A DNA stretch of 64,000 bases from JADZEM01 sp046328125 (GTDB taxonomy: Bacteria; Chloroflexota; UBA6077; JACCZL01): the NCBI GenBank assembly GCA_046328125.1, contig JAXLXF010000018.1, positions 81,454 to 145,453 of the forward strand. Direction: 5' to 3'. Below the pieces are notes generated by a model that worked only from the letters and a program-made list of their open reading frames with translations, had not been told where the DNA came from and ran no database searches. Positions 1 to 8,567 of this stretch are shown piece by piece; the first letter of the stretch is position 1; each line of letters starts with the position of its first letter. A program made the translations under genes and the position numbers.

Positions 1-105
1 GACGGCGGCGCCGGCAGGTCGAAGTCGAAGTCGAGGCGGTCGATGAGCGCGAACGGGTTCGGCACGGCAGGGCCAACTATACGCACGGTTCGCAGCGGCC
101 GGCCA

Positions 106-2073
106 TTACGATGTCATCGCCACCTCGACCGGCAGGTGCACGGTGAACGTCGAGCCCTGGCCGGAGACGCTGGTGACGGTCAGGTCGCCACCCATCAGCC
201 GGCAGAAGTGGCGGCTGATCGCGAGGCCCAGGCCAGTGCCACCGTACTTGCTTCTGGTGGAGGCATCAGCCTGAGAGAACGCCTCGAAGAGACGGCCCAG
301 CTGTTCGGGCGTCATGCCGATGCCGGTGTCGGACACAGTAAAGAGTAGCGAGTAGCGAGTAGCGAGTGGGGGATCGATCTCGTCGTCACTCGCTACTCGT
401 AACTCGCTACTCGCTACTCGTAGCTCGATCCGCCCGCGCTCGGTGAACTTGGCGGCGTTCGAGAGCAGGTTGAACAGCGTCTGGCGGAGCTTGGTCTGGT
501 CGGCGTGCATGGTCCCGATGTCGGGCGGGCAGACCACCGCCAGCTGGTTGCCGTTCTTCTCCATGAGGGGCAGTACGATGGCCGCCACGTCCTGGACGAG
601 CTGGCTGACCGAGAAGTCCTCCAGGTAGAGGTCCATCCGGCCGGCCTCGATCTTGGAGAGATCCAGAATGTCGTTGATGAGACCGAGCAGGTGCTTGCCG
701 GCCGCGTTCACCTTCTGGAGATCCGGGATGAAGCTCTCCTCGCCGAGGTCTTCGGCTTCCTCCTGGAGCATCTCCGAGTAGCCGATGATGGCGTTCAGCG
801 GCGTCCGCAGCTCGTGGCTCATGTTCGCCAGGAACTGCGACTTGTGTTGGCTCGCTTCCGCAAGCTGCCTGTTCGCCTCCTGAAGCTCCGAGAAGAGACG
901 GGCATTCTCAATCGCGATGACGGCCTGATCAGCGAACGTCTCGACGAGTGCAACTTGCTCCTCCGTAAATGGGCGCACAGTCGTCCGCCTGAGGTTCAGA
1001 ACGCCGATCGACTCGCCACGTCTGACGAGCGGAACGCTTAGCGCGGACCGATGGTTGGCGTGCGCCTGGGCAGCGCGAGCCGCGGGGTAGTCGGACCTTG
1101 CCGCTTCGAGCATATCGACAACGTTGATAGTACGCCGCTCCACGAAAGCGCGACCGCCGATCGACTCCCTGGTCGCCGGCAGCCCTGGAGCCTCGGTCTC
1201 CTGCAAATCCGCGCGGTCGTAATGCCAGCGCTCCGGCACGTGAGCGAGCTGGTGGCCAGCCATCGCGTGTGCTACGAGCTTGCCATCCCGCTCACGTAAT
1301 CGGAGGAGCTGTCCCGTGTCCGCCTCGGAGAGCTGTACAGCTGCTGCGATAATGGCGTCAAGCACCCGAAAGACATCGTTCGGCGCAGTAGCAATGACCC
1401 GCAACACGTCGGCGGTCGCGGTTTGCTGTTCGAGTGCTCGGGCAAGCTCGCCATTGCGCCGCTCCAACTCCTCGAATAGTCGGGCGTTCTCGATGGCGAT
1501 CACCGCCTGGTCCGCGAACGTCTCCAGCAGCGCGATCTGCTGCTCGGTGAACGGCCGGACTTCGCCACGGGAAACGGCCATCAAGCCGATGGCGGCTCCA
1601 TCTCGCAGGAGCGGAACTGTCACGATGCTGCGGACCCGATACGCAGATGCTCCGGCGCGACGAGCGCGCTCGCGGAGTCGATTGGCGACAGCTGAGTACT
1701 CCTGGTCCAGGACTCCTTCGAGATCCGCGTGACAGATGGTGCGCCGCTCGGCAATGGATCGGCCAAAGATACCGCCCGACTCGATCGGGGCCCGCGAGCC
1801 GACTGGCCGGAGGCCCGGACCTTCTCTCAGGTTCGCGAGCCGTACCAGTTCGTCACCCTGGATCTGGAGAATGGTGACGTTGTCGGGCTGACAGAGCCGT
1901 GCAGCCCCCTCCACGATCTGCTGGAGCACGCCTGGCGCATCCACCGGGCCGGCCGCGATGACACCCAGAATCTGCGCCGTTGCCGCCTGCTGCTCGCGGA
2001 GCGCAGCGTTCTGCGCTTCCAACTCCGCGATCCGCGCGTATGGATCGTCCGCCATCACGTCCACTCCGGCCAC
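106..2073 (-). CDS. GAF-GAF sensor histidine kinase
   Basis: Soluble two-component sensor kinase of 655 residues with no membrane segment. A short coiled coil (residues 13-30) leads into two GAF domains (about 40-200 and 225-390), each ending in the same ETFADQAVIAIENARLF linker helix. A HisKA domain follows with phospho-acceptor His420 in NMSHELRTP, then an HATPase domain with DTGIGM and GGTGLGLAISR boxes. The GTG start at 2073 has GAGGAG nine bases upstream; ATG 2055 (MADDPYARI) is an alternative. Between the ATPase strand RIELRV and FTVSDTG lies an extra stretch encoded by a palindromic heptamer repeat (343-425), which usual family members lack. No cognate response regulator is adjacent. 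The ligand is unknown. Confidence 0.9.
   Translation of the reverse strand: MAGVDVMADDPYARIAELEAQNAALREQQAATAQILGVIAAGPVDAPGVLQQIVEGAARLCQPDNVTILQIQGDELVRLANLREGPGLRPVGSRAPIESGGIFGRSIAERRTICHADLEGVLDQEYSAVANRLRERARRAGASAYRVRSIVTVPLLRDGAAIGLMAVSRGEVRPFTEQQIALLETFADQAVIAIENARLFEELERRNGELARALEQQTATADVLRVIATAPNDVFRVLDAIIAAAVQLSEADTGQLLRLRERDGKLVAHAMAGHQLAHVPERWHYDRADLQETEAPGLPATRESIGGRAFVERRTINVVDMLEAARSDYPAARAAQAHANHRSALSVPLVRRGESIGVLNLRRTTVRPFTEEQVALVETFADQAVIAIENARLFSELQEANRQLAEASQHKSQFLANMSHELRTPLNAIIGYSEMLQEEAEDLGEESFIPDLQKVNAAGKHLLGLINDILDLSKIEAGRMDLYLEDFSVSQLVQDVAAIVLPLMEKNGNQLAVVCPPDIGTMHADQTKLRQTLFNLLSNAAKFTERGRIELRVASSELRVASDDEIDPPLATRYSLLFTVSDTGIGMTPEQLGRLFEAFSQADASTRSKYGGTGLGLAISRHFCRLMGGDLTVTSVSGQGSTFTVHLPVEVAMTS
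343..425. repeat. Heptamer-repeat palindrome inside a kinase gene
   Basis: The left arm is three to four tandem copies of the 7-base unit AGCGAGT. After a spacer of about 20 bases, the right arm carries the reverse-complement unit (ACTCGCT). It lies inside the ATPase domain of the kinase at 106-2073 and is translated in frame, giving the 7-residue repeat SELRVAS twice. A closely related copy lies at 47198-47306. Confidence 0.85.
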
Positions 2074-2200
2074 CCTGCCCTGCTCCTCGGCGGCGCCAGG
2101 ATAGCACGGGATACAGCGACGGGCCTGTGACCTCAGTCACACGATGCCGGCAGCCGTGTCGAGCGGGACTCCTGCTGTTGCGTGGGAGGGTGAGAGCGGA

Positions 2201-2222
2201 GCGGCGAGGATCGCCGCGCTCC
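2201..2222. repeat. Dispersed palindrome (GGAGCGCGGC family)
   Basis: The 215 bases between the kinase start (2073) and the selD stop (2289) contain one recognisable object: a hairpin with arms GCGGCGA/TCGCCGC followed by GCTCC. Its 22 bases are the exact reverse complement of 56065-56086 and are related to the copies around the insertion sequence at 14327-16254. I see no gene or clear promoter in the rest of the gap. Confidence 0.75.
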
Positions 2223-2288
2223 ACGGGCACGTCCACCGCTCAACTTGACCCACGACGGGCGACAGCCGGGATGCGAGGAGACAAAAGG

Positions 2289-3347
2289 CTACGCGTCCAC
2301 GACTTCGATGGTGCCGACCGCGTCGGTGATCTCGCCGACGACCGCCGCCGCCAACGTGCCGGCCGCCCGCAGCCGCGCGATCAACTGGTCGGCCTTCTCC
2401 GGAACGACCGCGATCAGGAGGCCGCCCGAAGTCTGCGCGTCAGCCAGCAGTAGCTGATCGACCTCCCCGAGCGTCGGGGCGAACCGCAGCAGCTCGGCCA
2501 CCGAGTCCAGGTTGCGGCGGCTGCCGCCCGGGATGAGGCCACGCTCGGCCAGCGCCCGCGTCCCTTCGATCAAGGGCACCTGCCGCGCTCGCACCCGTGC
2601 CCCCACGCCGCTCCCGCGCACCAGCTCGGCCAGGTGTCCGAGCAGCCCGAAGCCAGTCACGTCGGTCGCGCCGTGGACGCCGACCGCGACCATCACCTCG
2701 GAGGCCGCGCGGTTCAGCGTCGTCATCACCCGCAACGCCCGCTCCACGATCGCATCGTCCGCCACCTGGGCCTTGATCGCGGTCGTGATGATCCCGATGC
2801 CGAGCGGCTTGGTCAGCACCAGCACGTCGCCGACCTGGGCGCCCGAGTTTCGGACGATCCGATCGGGATGAACCATGCCCAGCACGACCATGCCGTACTT
2901 CAGCTCCGGGTCGTCCACGCTGTGGCCGCCCAGGATCGGGATGCCGGCCTCGGTCGCCTTGGCCGCGCCGCCGCGCAGGATCGCCTCCAGGTAGTGCAGC
3001 GGCAGGGCGCCTCTCGGGAAGTTGACCACGTTCAGGGCAAAGACCGGCCGACCGCCCATCGCGTAGACGTCGCTGATCGCGTTGGTGGCGGCGACCGCCC
3101 CGAACGCCTCAGGATCTTCGACGACGGGCGTGATGAAGTCCAGCGTGGCGACCAGCGCCTGGTCGTCCGAGAGGCGGTAGACCGCCGCGTCGTCCGACGT
3201 CGCTGCTCCGACCAGCACCTGGGGGTCGATGACCGGGGGTAGGTGACGCAGAACCTGCGCCAGCTCAGACGGGCTGAGCTTGCACGCTCAACCGGCGCCG
3301 TGGCTGAAGCCAGTCAACCGGATCGACGGATCGAGCTCCACAGTCAT
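2289..3347 (-). CDS. selD: Selenide, water dikinase with in-frame UGA (selenocysteine)
   Basis: Makes selenophosphate from selenide and ATP for selenocysteine and selenouridine synthesis. Starting at ATG 3347 (GGGGG just upstream), the frame reads SIRLTGFSHGAG, then TGA at 3290-3288 (codon 20), then ACKLSP. This aligns directly with the E. coli SelD start SIRLTQYSHGAGCGCKISP, so UGA occupies the catalytic Cys17 position, as in known selenoprotein SelDs. The rest is canonical: VATLDFITPVV, AATNAISDVYAMGG, GGHSVDDPE, TKPLGIG and TDVTGFGLLGHL. A gene call that stops at UGA would begin at GTG 3218 and lose the nucleotide-binding N-terminus. A hairpin immediately after the UGA could be the SECIS element. 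SelA, SelB and tRNA-Sec are not in this window. Confidence 0.9.
3262..3280 (-). promoter_or_regulatory. Candidate bacterial SECIS hairpin in selD
   Basis: On the coding strand, seven bases after the UGA, comes the perfect 7-bp stem AGCTCAG/CTGAGCT closed by the five-base loop CCCGT. A flanking TGC/GCA pair could extend it across a small internal loop. The loop begins 15 bases after the UGA and contains a G, close to what is known for bacterial SECIS elements, which lie just downstream of the Sec codon. Function is inferred from position and shape only. Confidence 0.6.
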
Positions 3348-3412
3348 CACCCCCTTTCCCGCCAGATGACGACCATTATGGGCGATAGCTCATGGATGAT
3401 GGGTGAGTCATC

Positions 3413-3442
3413 TTGTTTGGCTCCACGACCCGTGGGTATGAT
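3413..3442 (+). promoter_or_regulatory. Sigma-70-type promoter for the Ser/Thr kinase
   Basis: TTGTTT (3413-3418), an 18-base spacer and TATGAT (3437-3442). Transcription would start near 3449 and read into the kinase gene whose GTG is at 3532. It lies in the divergent region shared with selD. Confidence 0.55.
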
Positions 3443-3531
3443 CGGCGCACGACCGGATCAGCGTCTGGAGAGTGCCCTTCTTCGTCGGGCGCGGCGCCCG
3501 GGGACCAGCTTCGAGCCACCGGAGGCGCCGG

Positions 3532-6156
3532 GTGATCGGCAAGCAGCTCGGCCACTACACCATCGTGAGCCAGCTTGGCCGTGGGGGCATGGCCTCGGTC
3601 TTCCTGGCGAATCAGGAGGGCCTCGGGCGGCAGGTCGCCCTCAAGCTGCTCCAGCCGTCGCTGGCCGCCGACGAGGTCGTCGTCCAGCGCTTCCAACAGG
3701 AAGCGCGAATCGCCGCCAACCTCCACCACGCCCACATCGTCACGATCTACGACATCGGCGACATCGAGGGCGTCTTCTTCATCGCGATGCGCTACATCGA
3801 GGGCGAGAACCTCGGGCAACTGTTGCGGCGCGAGGGGCCGCTGTCGCCGGAGCGCGCGCTCGCGATGGTCGAGCAGATCGCCGACGCGCTCGACTTCGCC
3901 CACTCCCGCAACATCCTGCACCGCGACATCAAGCCGGCCAACGTGATGGTGGAGAAGGGCGACGTCCTGACCCTGACCGACTTCGGGATCGCGCGGGCCG
4001 GCGAGCAAAGCCATCTGACCGCCGTCAACATGGTGATCGGCACGCCGGAGTATATGTCGCCGGAGCAGGCCCGTGGCAGCGCGATCGACAAGCGAGCCGA
4101 CCTCTATTCGCTGGCGGTGCTGCTCTACGAGACGCTCGGGGGCCGAACGCCGTTCACGTCCGCCTCGACGCCGTCCCTGCTGTACATGCACGTCCACGAG
4201 GCGCCCCGGCCACTGTCCGAGCTACGGCCAGACCTGCCGCCAGCGTTGAGCGACGTGCTCGCGCGGGCGCTCGCCAAAGACCCGAACGAGCGCTACCAGA
4301 GCGGGCGCGAGCTGGTCGCCGCAGCCAGGGCCGCGCTCTCGCAGACGCCGCCGCTCTACCCGGGGATGCCCGGCGTCGGCGGCACGGCTCCCACCGTGCC
4401 GGGACCGGGCCAGGGATACGGCGGACGGCCGCCAGAGGGGACGCTGCCCCCAGGCATGGGCCAGACCCCACAGCCAGCCCCATTGCCGCCACGGCCTACG
4501 CCGATGCCCGGCTGGGCTACTCCAGCACCGGGCACTCCGGTGCCGGGGCCTGGTGCCCCACTTCCTCAAGGCTGGGGCACGCCGCCGCCAGGGGCCTCCT
4601 ACCCTGGCACGCCGATCCCGACCGCGCCAACCGGAGGAGTGACGCCGCCGCCGATCCCGGGCGGCACGAACCCCGGCGCCTATCCGCCCGGCTACGCGCC
4701 CCAATTCCTCGGGCAGGCAGCGCCCCCGACCGGCGGCGCGAAGAAGAGCTCGAACGCCTGGCTGGTCTTTCCAGCGCTGGCGGCTGTTGCGCTGCTCGGG
4801 CTGGGCTTCGTGATCGGGACGCGGAGCGGGCTGTTCGGTGGGGCCACGGCGACGCCCACGCCAACCATCGTCGCCGCCAAACCGACAGCCGAGTCGAAGC
4901 CGACCAGCGCCCCGCCCACGGCGCCCCTGACCGCGCCGACCGCCGCCGCGAAGCCGTCCACCGCGCCAACCGCGCCCCCGTCGACGGCGGTGGCCGCTGC
5001 CACCACCCAGCCAGTCTCGAAACCTGCTGAGCCGACGCCGGCCCCCAAGCCAACCGCGCCCCCGCCGGCCCAGCCGACCGCCGCGCCACCGCCAACGACG
5101 GCGACCGGCCCGCGCAACGTGCCGACGGCGCTCCCGCCGAAGCCGGTCGCACCGCCGAACCCGACCGCCCCCGCCGGACCGGTGGCACCGCCGGGCGCCG
5201 GCCCGGACCCCTGCCCGGAGCCGAACGACTCGTATCAGAACGCATGCTACCTGGGGCCAGGCGCGGACGCCCTCGGCTACCTCACCTCGGCAAGTGACGT
5301 GGACGCCTATCGCGTCGAGGTGCTGGACTTCAACGTGACGGTCCACGTCGATCTAGGGCCGATACCGGGCAACTTCCAGGCCCAGCTCGCAGACTGGAAC
5401 GGCAAGGTGTTCGCCACCTCGCAGGCCGGCGGCAAGGGGCAGGTTCTGGAGGCGAAAGCGCCGGCGCCCGGCTCGTACTACATCTACGTGCGCGGCGTCG
5501 GCGGCGCGTTCAACCCGAACCGCCCGTACCAGCTCGGGCGCAACCTGATCTATCCGACGACGACCGTCTCCGGTTCGAGGATCCCCGACATCCTCTGGGC
5601 GAACGACTTCCGGCAGGGCGGGCGCGAGGCTGCCAACAGCGAGACCCAGTACGCGACGCATTCGGTGGAGGGTGGCCGCTACACGATCAGGATGAAGGTG
5701 TCCGGCGCCGGCCGCGACAAGAACCCGTCAGAGGCGTATTGGACCGGCTTCGGACCGGAGCTGACCGACTTCACGATGACGGTGGACACCCGGATCGTGA
5801 GCGGCAGCGACGCCGGCGCCAGCATCTTCTTCCGCCACGTGGACGACAAGAACACCTATCAGCTGGGCCTGGATCCGAAGACGGCCAGCGCCCAGCTCTG
5901 GAAGATCTCCGGCGGCACCATCACCGGGACCGGCTGGAAGAAGTCGTCGAACATCGACGCATCGGGCGGGGTGAATCGGATCGTCATTCGCTGCTTCCAG
6001 GATCAGATCCTGGTCAACGTCAACGGCGACGACGTGATCACCCTGCGAGACGGCACGTTCCGCAAGGGGTATGTGGGGATCGGAGCGCTGACCTACAGCG
6101 ATCCGGCCACGGTCACCTTCGACAACATCCTGGTGACCACACCAACCGAACGGTAG
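3532..6156 (+). CDS. Receptor-type Ser/Thr protein kinase (PknB-like)
   Basis: Hanks-type kinase of 874 residues. The GTG at 3532 is preferred because GGAGG lies six bases upstream; 3472 is a further in-frame start. The kinase domain spans about 8-270, with glycine loop GRGGMAS (16-22), Lys38, HRD with catalytic Asp132, and DFG with Asp150. A Pro/Gly-rich juxtamembrane stretch leads to one membrane helix (about 409-430), then a long Pro/Thr/Ala-rich outer linker. Next comes a pre-peptidase-like beta domain (PCPEPNDSYQNACYLG onwards) and a C-terminal concanavalin/LamG-like domain (LWANDF to TFDNILV). The layout suggests an envelope receptor that senses through its outer beta domains. The convergent gene 26 bases downstream encodes a free secreted protein of similar outer-domain type. 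Confidence 0.9.
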   Translation: MIGKQLGHYTIVSQLGRGGMASVFLANQEGLGRQVALKLLQPSLAADEVVVQRFQQEARIAANLHHAHIVTIYDIGDIEGVFFIAMRYIEGENLGQLLRREGPLSPERALAMVEQIADALDFAHSRNILHRDIKPANVMVEKGDVLTLTDFGIARAGEQSHLTAVNMVIGTPEYMSPEQARGSAIDKRADLYSLAVLLYETLGGRTPFTSASTPSLLYMHVHEAPRPLSELRPDLPPALSDVLARALAKDPNERYQSGRELVAAARAALSQTPPLYPGMPGVGGTAPTVPGPGQGYGGRPPEGTLPPGMGQTPQPAPLPPRPTPMPGWATPAPGTPVPGPGAPLPQGWGTPPPGASYPGTPIPTAPTGGVTPPPIPGGTNPGAYPPGYAPQFLGQAAPPTGGAKKSSNAWLVFPALAAVALLGLGFVIGTRSGLFGGATATPTPTIVAAKPTAESKPTSAPPTAPLTAPTAAAKPSTAPTAPPSTAVAAATTQPVSKPAEPTPAPKPTAPPPAQPTAAPPPTTATGPRNVPTALPPKPVAPPNPTAPAGPVAPPGAGPDPCPEPNDSYQNACYLGPGADALGYLTSASDVDAYRVEVLDFNVTVHVDLGPIPGNFQAQLADWNGKVFATSQAGGKGQVLEAKAPAPGSYYIYVRGVGGAFNPNRPYQLGRNLIYPTTTVSGSRIPDILWANDFRQGGREAANSETQYATHSVEGGRYTIRMKVSGAGRDKNPSEAYWTGFGPELTDFTMTVDTRIVSGSDAGASIFFRHVDDKNTYQLGLDPKTASAQLWKISGGTITGTGWKKSSNIDASGGVNRIVIRCFQDQILVNVNGDDVITLRDGTFRKGYVGIGALTYSDPATVTFDNILVTTPTER

Positions 6157-6181
6157 TGGCATTCGCGCCCTTGCGATGCGG

Positions 6182-6973
6182 TCAGGATGGCGCCTGGTAG
6201 ACCGGCGCGCGCTCGTCCGGGCTGTCGACCACCTTCGAGAGGGTCAGGTCGCGGAACACGACGCTCACTTCGTCGTCGTCGTCCGGACTGCCGTCCCGCA
6301 GCACCTGAATCCCGACCATGCCGACCTGGTCGATCGTGTCGGCGGCGTACAGCACCGGCACGTCGTTGAGGAGCAGCCAGACCTCGCCGCCGCGCGCCCG
6401 GAACGCCAGCCGGTTCCAGTTTGACGCGTCGATCAGCGAGCCGAGGTCTGCGCGGGAGGCAAGCGTCGCCATGTCGCCGTCCTTGCGCTGCACCAGTTTG
6501 AGCTCGCCGGCTCCCACGTCCACGCGGGCCTCGACGCCGTTGCGGTTCAAGTACCGCGCGTACAGCGCAATCGTGGCTCGCTCCTGGCCGACGACCACCT
6601 TGAAGTCCAGCGCGGCGTCGCCGTCCCAGAATCCGATCCCCCGGCCGAGCTGCGCGACGTTCGCCTGGGCCTGGTCCGGCACACACTTGCCGCGCACCGT
6701 GAACTTGAACCCTTCGCCGACGTTGACGCCCAACGCCTTGCCGCCCGGACACTCGCCGGTCGGGAAGATCTCAGGTCCGGTCAGGTCGTTGGCGTACACG
6801 CCACCGACCACGGCGGGCGGCGTCGGCACGGCTGAGGGCTTCGTCCCCTGAGCCAGCGCCGGGGTCGGGCCTGGGACGAGTCCGCCCGAGATCGCGAGCA
6901 GCGCGGCCAGCACGAATGCCGTCACGAGAGTGAGGGGAGTACCGAACGATCCACCACGCATGTCAGGCTCCAT
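6182..6973 (-). CDS. Secreted concanavalin/LamG-like protein
   Basis: Predicted exported protein of 263 residues with a signal peptide (TLVTAFVLAALLAISG, cleavage near ALAQ). The mature part is beta-rich: GVYANDLTG, DFKVVVGQERATIALYARY, NWNRLAFRARGGEVWLLLND and GMVGIQVL. By eye it follows the same strand order as the C-terminal outer domain of the convergent kinase at 3532-6156 (ANDF, DFTMTVDTRIV, NRIVIRC, INVNGDD-type strand, GYVGIGAL). It could be a soluble relative of that sensor domain, perhaps binding the same ligand. ATG 6961 (MRGGSF) is an alternative start. No enzyme motif is seen. Confidence 0.7.
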   Translation of the reverse strand: MEPDMRGGSFGTPLTLVTAFVLAALLAISGGLVPGPTPALAQGTKPSAVPTPPAVVGGVYANDLTGPEIFPTGECPGGKALGVNVGEGFKFTVRGKCVPDQAQANVAQLGRGIGFWDGDAALDFKVVVGQERATIALYARYLNRNGVEARVDVGAGELKLVQRKDGDMATLASRADLGSLIDASNWNRLAFRARGGEVWLLLNDVPVLYAADTIDQVGMVGIQVLRDGSPDDDDEVSVVFRDLTLSKVVDSPDERAPVYQAPS

Positions 6974-7078
6974 CAGCTGCTGTTCCGCAACGGCAGCCGG
7001 CCGTGCGCGCGGCGATAGTACACCGGGCCTGCACGATCCGTCCTTAGCATAGCGACGCTCCGGAACGACAAACGCGTC

Positions 7079-8047
7079 TCATCTCCGGTTCGCGATGAAG
7101 AGGCCGAACAGGATCAGCCCGCCGCCGACGAGCTGCGGCGGGCTGGGCCACTCGCCGAGGATCGGGATGGCCGAGAGCATCGCGGCGACCGGCCCGACGA
7201 AGCTGAACATCGCGGCCCGGCCCGCGCCGATGGTCCGGATGCCGTCGTTCCACCAGATGTACGCCAGACAGGTCGAGACGACGGCGAGATAGGCGAGTGC
7301 CAGCCAGGTCGTCAGGCTGAAGCTCACGAGCGGCACGCGGGTCGGCTCCCAGACCACGAGCGGGAGCAGGAGCGCCGTGCCGACCAGCAGCGCGTGCGCG
7401 CTCGACCGATCGACGCGGATGCGGCCGGCCAGCAGGCGGACCGACACGTTGTAGGCGGTCCAGCAGAGGCAGGCGCCGATCAGCACCAGATCGCCACGGA
7501 GACGATCCGGTCCGCCGCCCCAGGCCGCGCTGCCGCCGATCAACAGGACGGCCAGCCCGCCGAGCGCGACGAGCCCGCCGGCGACCTGAGCCCGCCTGAC
7601 CACCTCGCCGACCAGCCTCGACGCCAGCAGCAGCGTCAGGAGCGGGCTCAGCCCCTGGATCAAGGTGCCCTCGGCGGCGCTGGTCAGCTGGAGGCCGAAC
7701 GTGTGGAGCGCGCCAAATGCCGTCACGCCGAGCGCGCCGAGCACCAGGAGCGGGGGCAGGTCCCGCCGGGCCGGAAGGACTGCCGACTCGCCGCGCCAGA
7801 CCAGAATCGCAAGAAGCAGCAGGGCGCCCAGGCCGAACCGCAGGCTGGTGAGGGTGAGCGGCGCAACCTCGGGGGCGGCCAGCCGGGTCATGGTCGCGCC
7901 GACGCCCCAGCCGGCCGTCGCGCCGACCAGGGTCAAGACGGTCAGCACAGACGGGCGGCGGTCCTCGGGGCGCTCCGAGGCCGCCGCCACGGACGCGACG
8001 GCTGAGACGGAGCCGGGCTGGCGGTCAGCGGGGGAAGATGTTGTCAC
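7079..8047 (-). CDS. EamA/DMT-family transporter
   Basis: Predicted inner-membrane transporter of 322 residues with about ten hydrophobic helices in two EamA-type repeats. The first repeat starts at LTLVGATAGWGVGATMTRLA, the second at DLVLIGACLCWTAYNVSVRL. The substrate cannot be read from sequence; relatives export amino acids, metabolites or nucleotide sugars. The GTG start at 8047 overlaps the TGA of the upstream gene (GTGA), so translation is probably coupled to it. The first 25 or so residues are Ser/Ala/Glu-rich and could be cytosolic or partly untranslated if an internal start is used. Confidence 0.85.
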   Translation of the reverse strand: MTTSSPADRQPGSVSAVASVAAASERPEDRRPSVLTVLTLVGATAGWGVGATMTRLAAPEVAPLTLTSLRFGLGALLLLAILVWRGESAVLPARRDLPPLLVLGALGVTAFGALHTFGLQLTSAAEGTLIQGLSPLLTLLLASRLVGEVVRRAQVAGGLVALGGLAVLLIGGSAAWGGGPDRLRGDLVLIGACLCWTAYNVSVRLLAGRIRVDRSSAHALLVGTALLLPLVVWEPTRVPLVSFSLTTWLALAYLAVVSTCLAYIWWNDGIRTIGAGRAAMFSFVGPVAAMLSAIPILGEWPSPPQLVGGGLILFGLFIANRR

Positions 8048-8301
8048 GCCAGCCCGAACCAGCCACGAATCGCCCGCAGCAGGCCGCCGAACGGCGCAAC
8101 CGAGGCCGGCGGCAGACCCATCGCACGCTCCATCTCGTCCACGGTGTCCTTCGCCTCTTTCAGGCCGCAGCCGGTCGCCGCGCGGTACACCTTGATCGCC
8201 TGAATCTTGTTCCTGGCACGCAACAGCGCCTCGATCTGGTCGAGCAGGGCACTGGCCCGGGCCGCGCTCCGCGCCCGGGCCGCGTCGTCGGCGTCACTCA
8301 C
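8044..8301 (-). CDS. Small L7/L12 C-terminal-domain-like protein
   Basis: An 85-residue protein whose core NKIQAIKVYRAATGCGLKEAKDTVDEME matches the helix-turn-helix-like face of the ribosomal L7/L12 C-terminal domain (the KI.VIK.vR..TGLGLKEAK pattern) without the L7/L12 N-terminal dimer domain or hinge. Such orphan domains occur in many bacteria, with unclear function. A short helical N-terminus precedes it. It overlaps the EamA transporter start by four bases, making a two-gene operon. Confidence 0.75.
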   Translation of the reverse strand: MSDADDAARARSAARASALLDQIEALLRARNKIQAIKVYRAATGCGLKEAKDTVDEMERAMGLPPASVAPFGGLLRAIRGWFGLA

Positions 8302-8442
8302 GACACCCTCCCGTTCCGAGCCACGGCAGGATATCGGGCGGCCCGGAGGGCGTCAAGCTGAGGGACGCGATCCATCGACCGTTCGCTGGCTGGAGAATGG
8401 GTAACGGAGATGACGGTCTCCTGAAGGGGCTCGGCAACCATA

Positions 8443-8472
8443 TTGACACCGGCCGGAAGGCGATGCTATAGC
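8443..8472 (+). promoter_or_regulatory. Promoter of the hrcA operon
   Basis: A perfect TTGACA (8443-8448) is followed after 18 bases by TATAGC (8467-8472). The inferred transcript start near 8479 lies just upstream of the CIRCE operator, the usual arrangement for HrcA-controlled vegetative promoters. Confidence 0.7.
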
Positions 8473-8489
8473 TAGAGTACCATTCCGGC

Positions 8490-8516
8490 TTAGCACTCAC
8501 ATGCTGAGAGTGCTAA
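8490..8516 (+). promoter_or_regulatory. CIRCE operator (HrcA-binding inverted repeat)
   Basis: Perfect consensus: TTAGCACTC (8490-8498), a nine-base spacer, GAGTGCTAA (8508-8516). This is the established target of the HrcA repressor, so the hrcA-grpE-dnaJ transcript is autoregulated and released by heat shock. Confidence 0.97.
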
Positions 8517-8567
8517 ACGGTCGCTCGGCTGAGCGGCTGACCGGGCGGACGGCACGGAGCGAGGCGC

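Noticed and set aside
1..105. Possible start of a minus-strand gene at GTG 65-63 (VPNPFALIDRLDFDFDLPAP)
   Set aside because: Only about 21 codons are visible before the window edge and there is no convincing ribosome site, so it cannot be supported.
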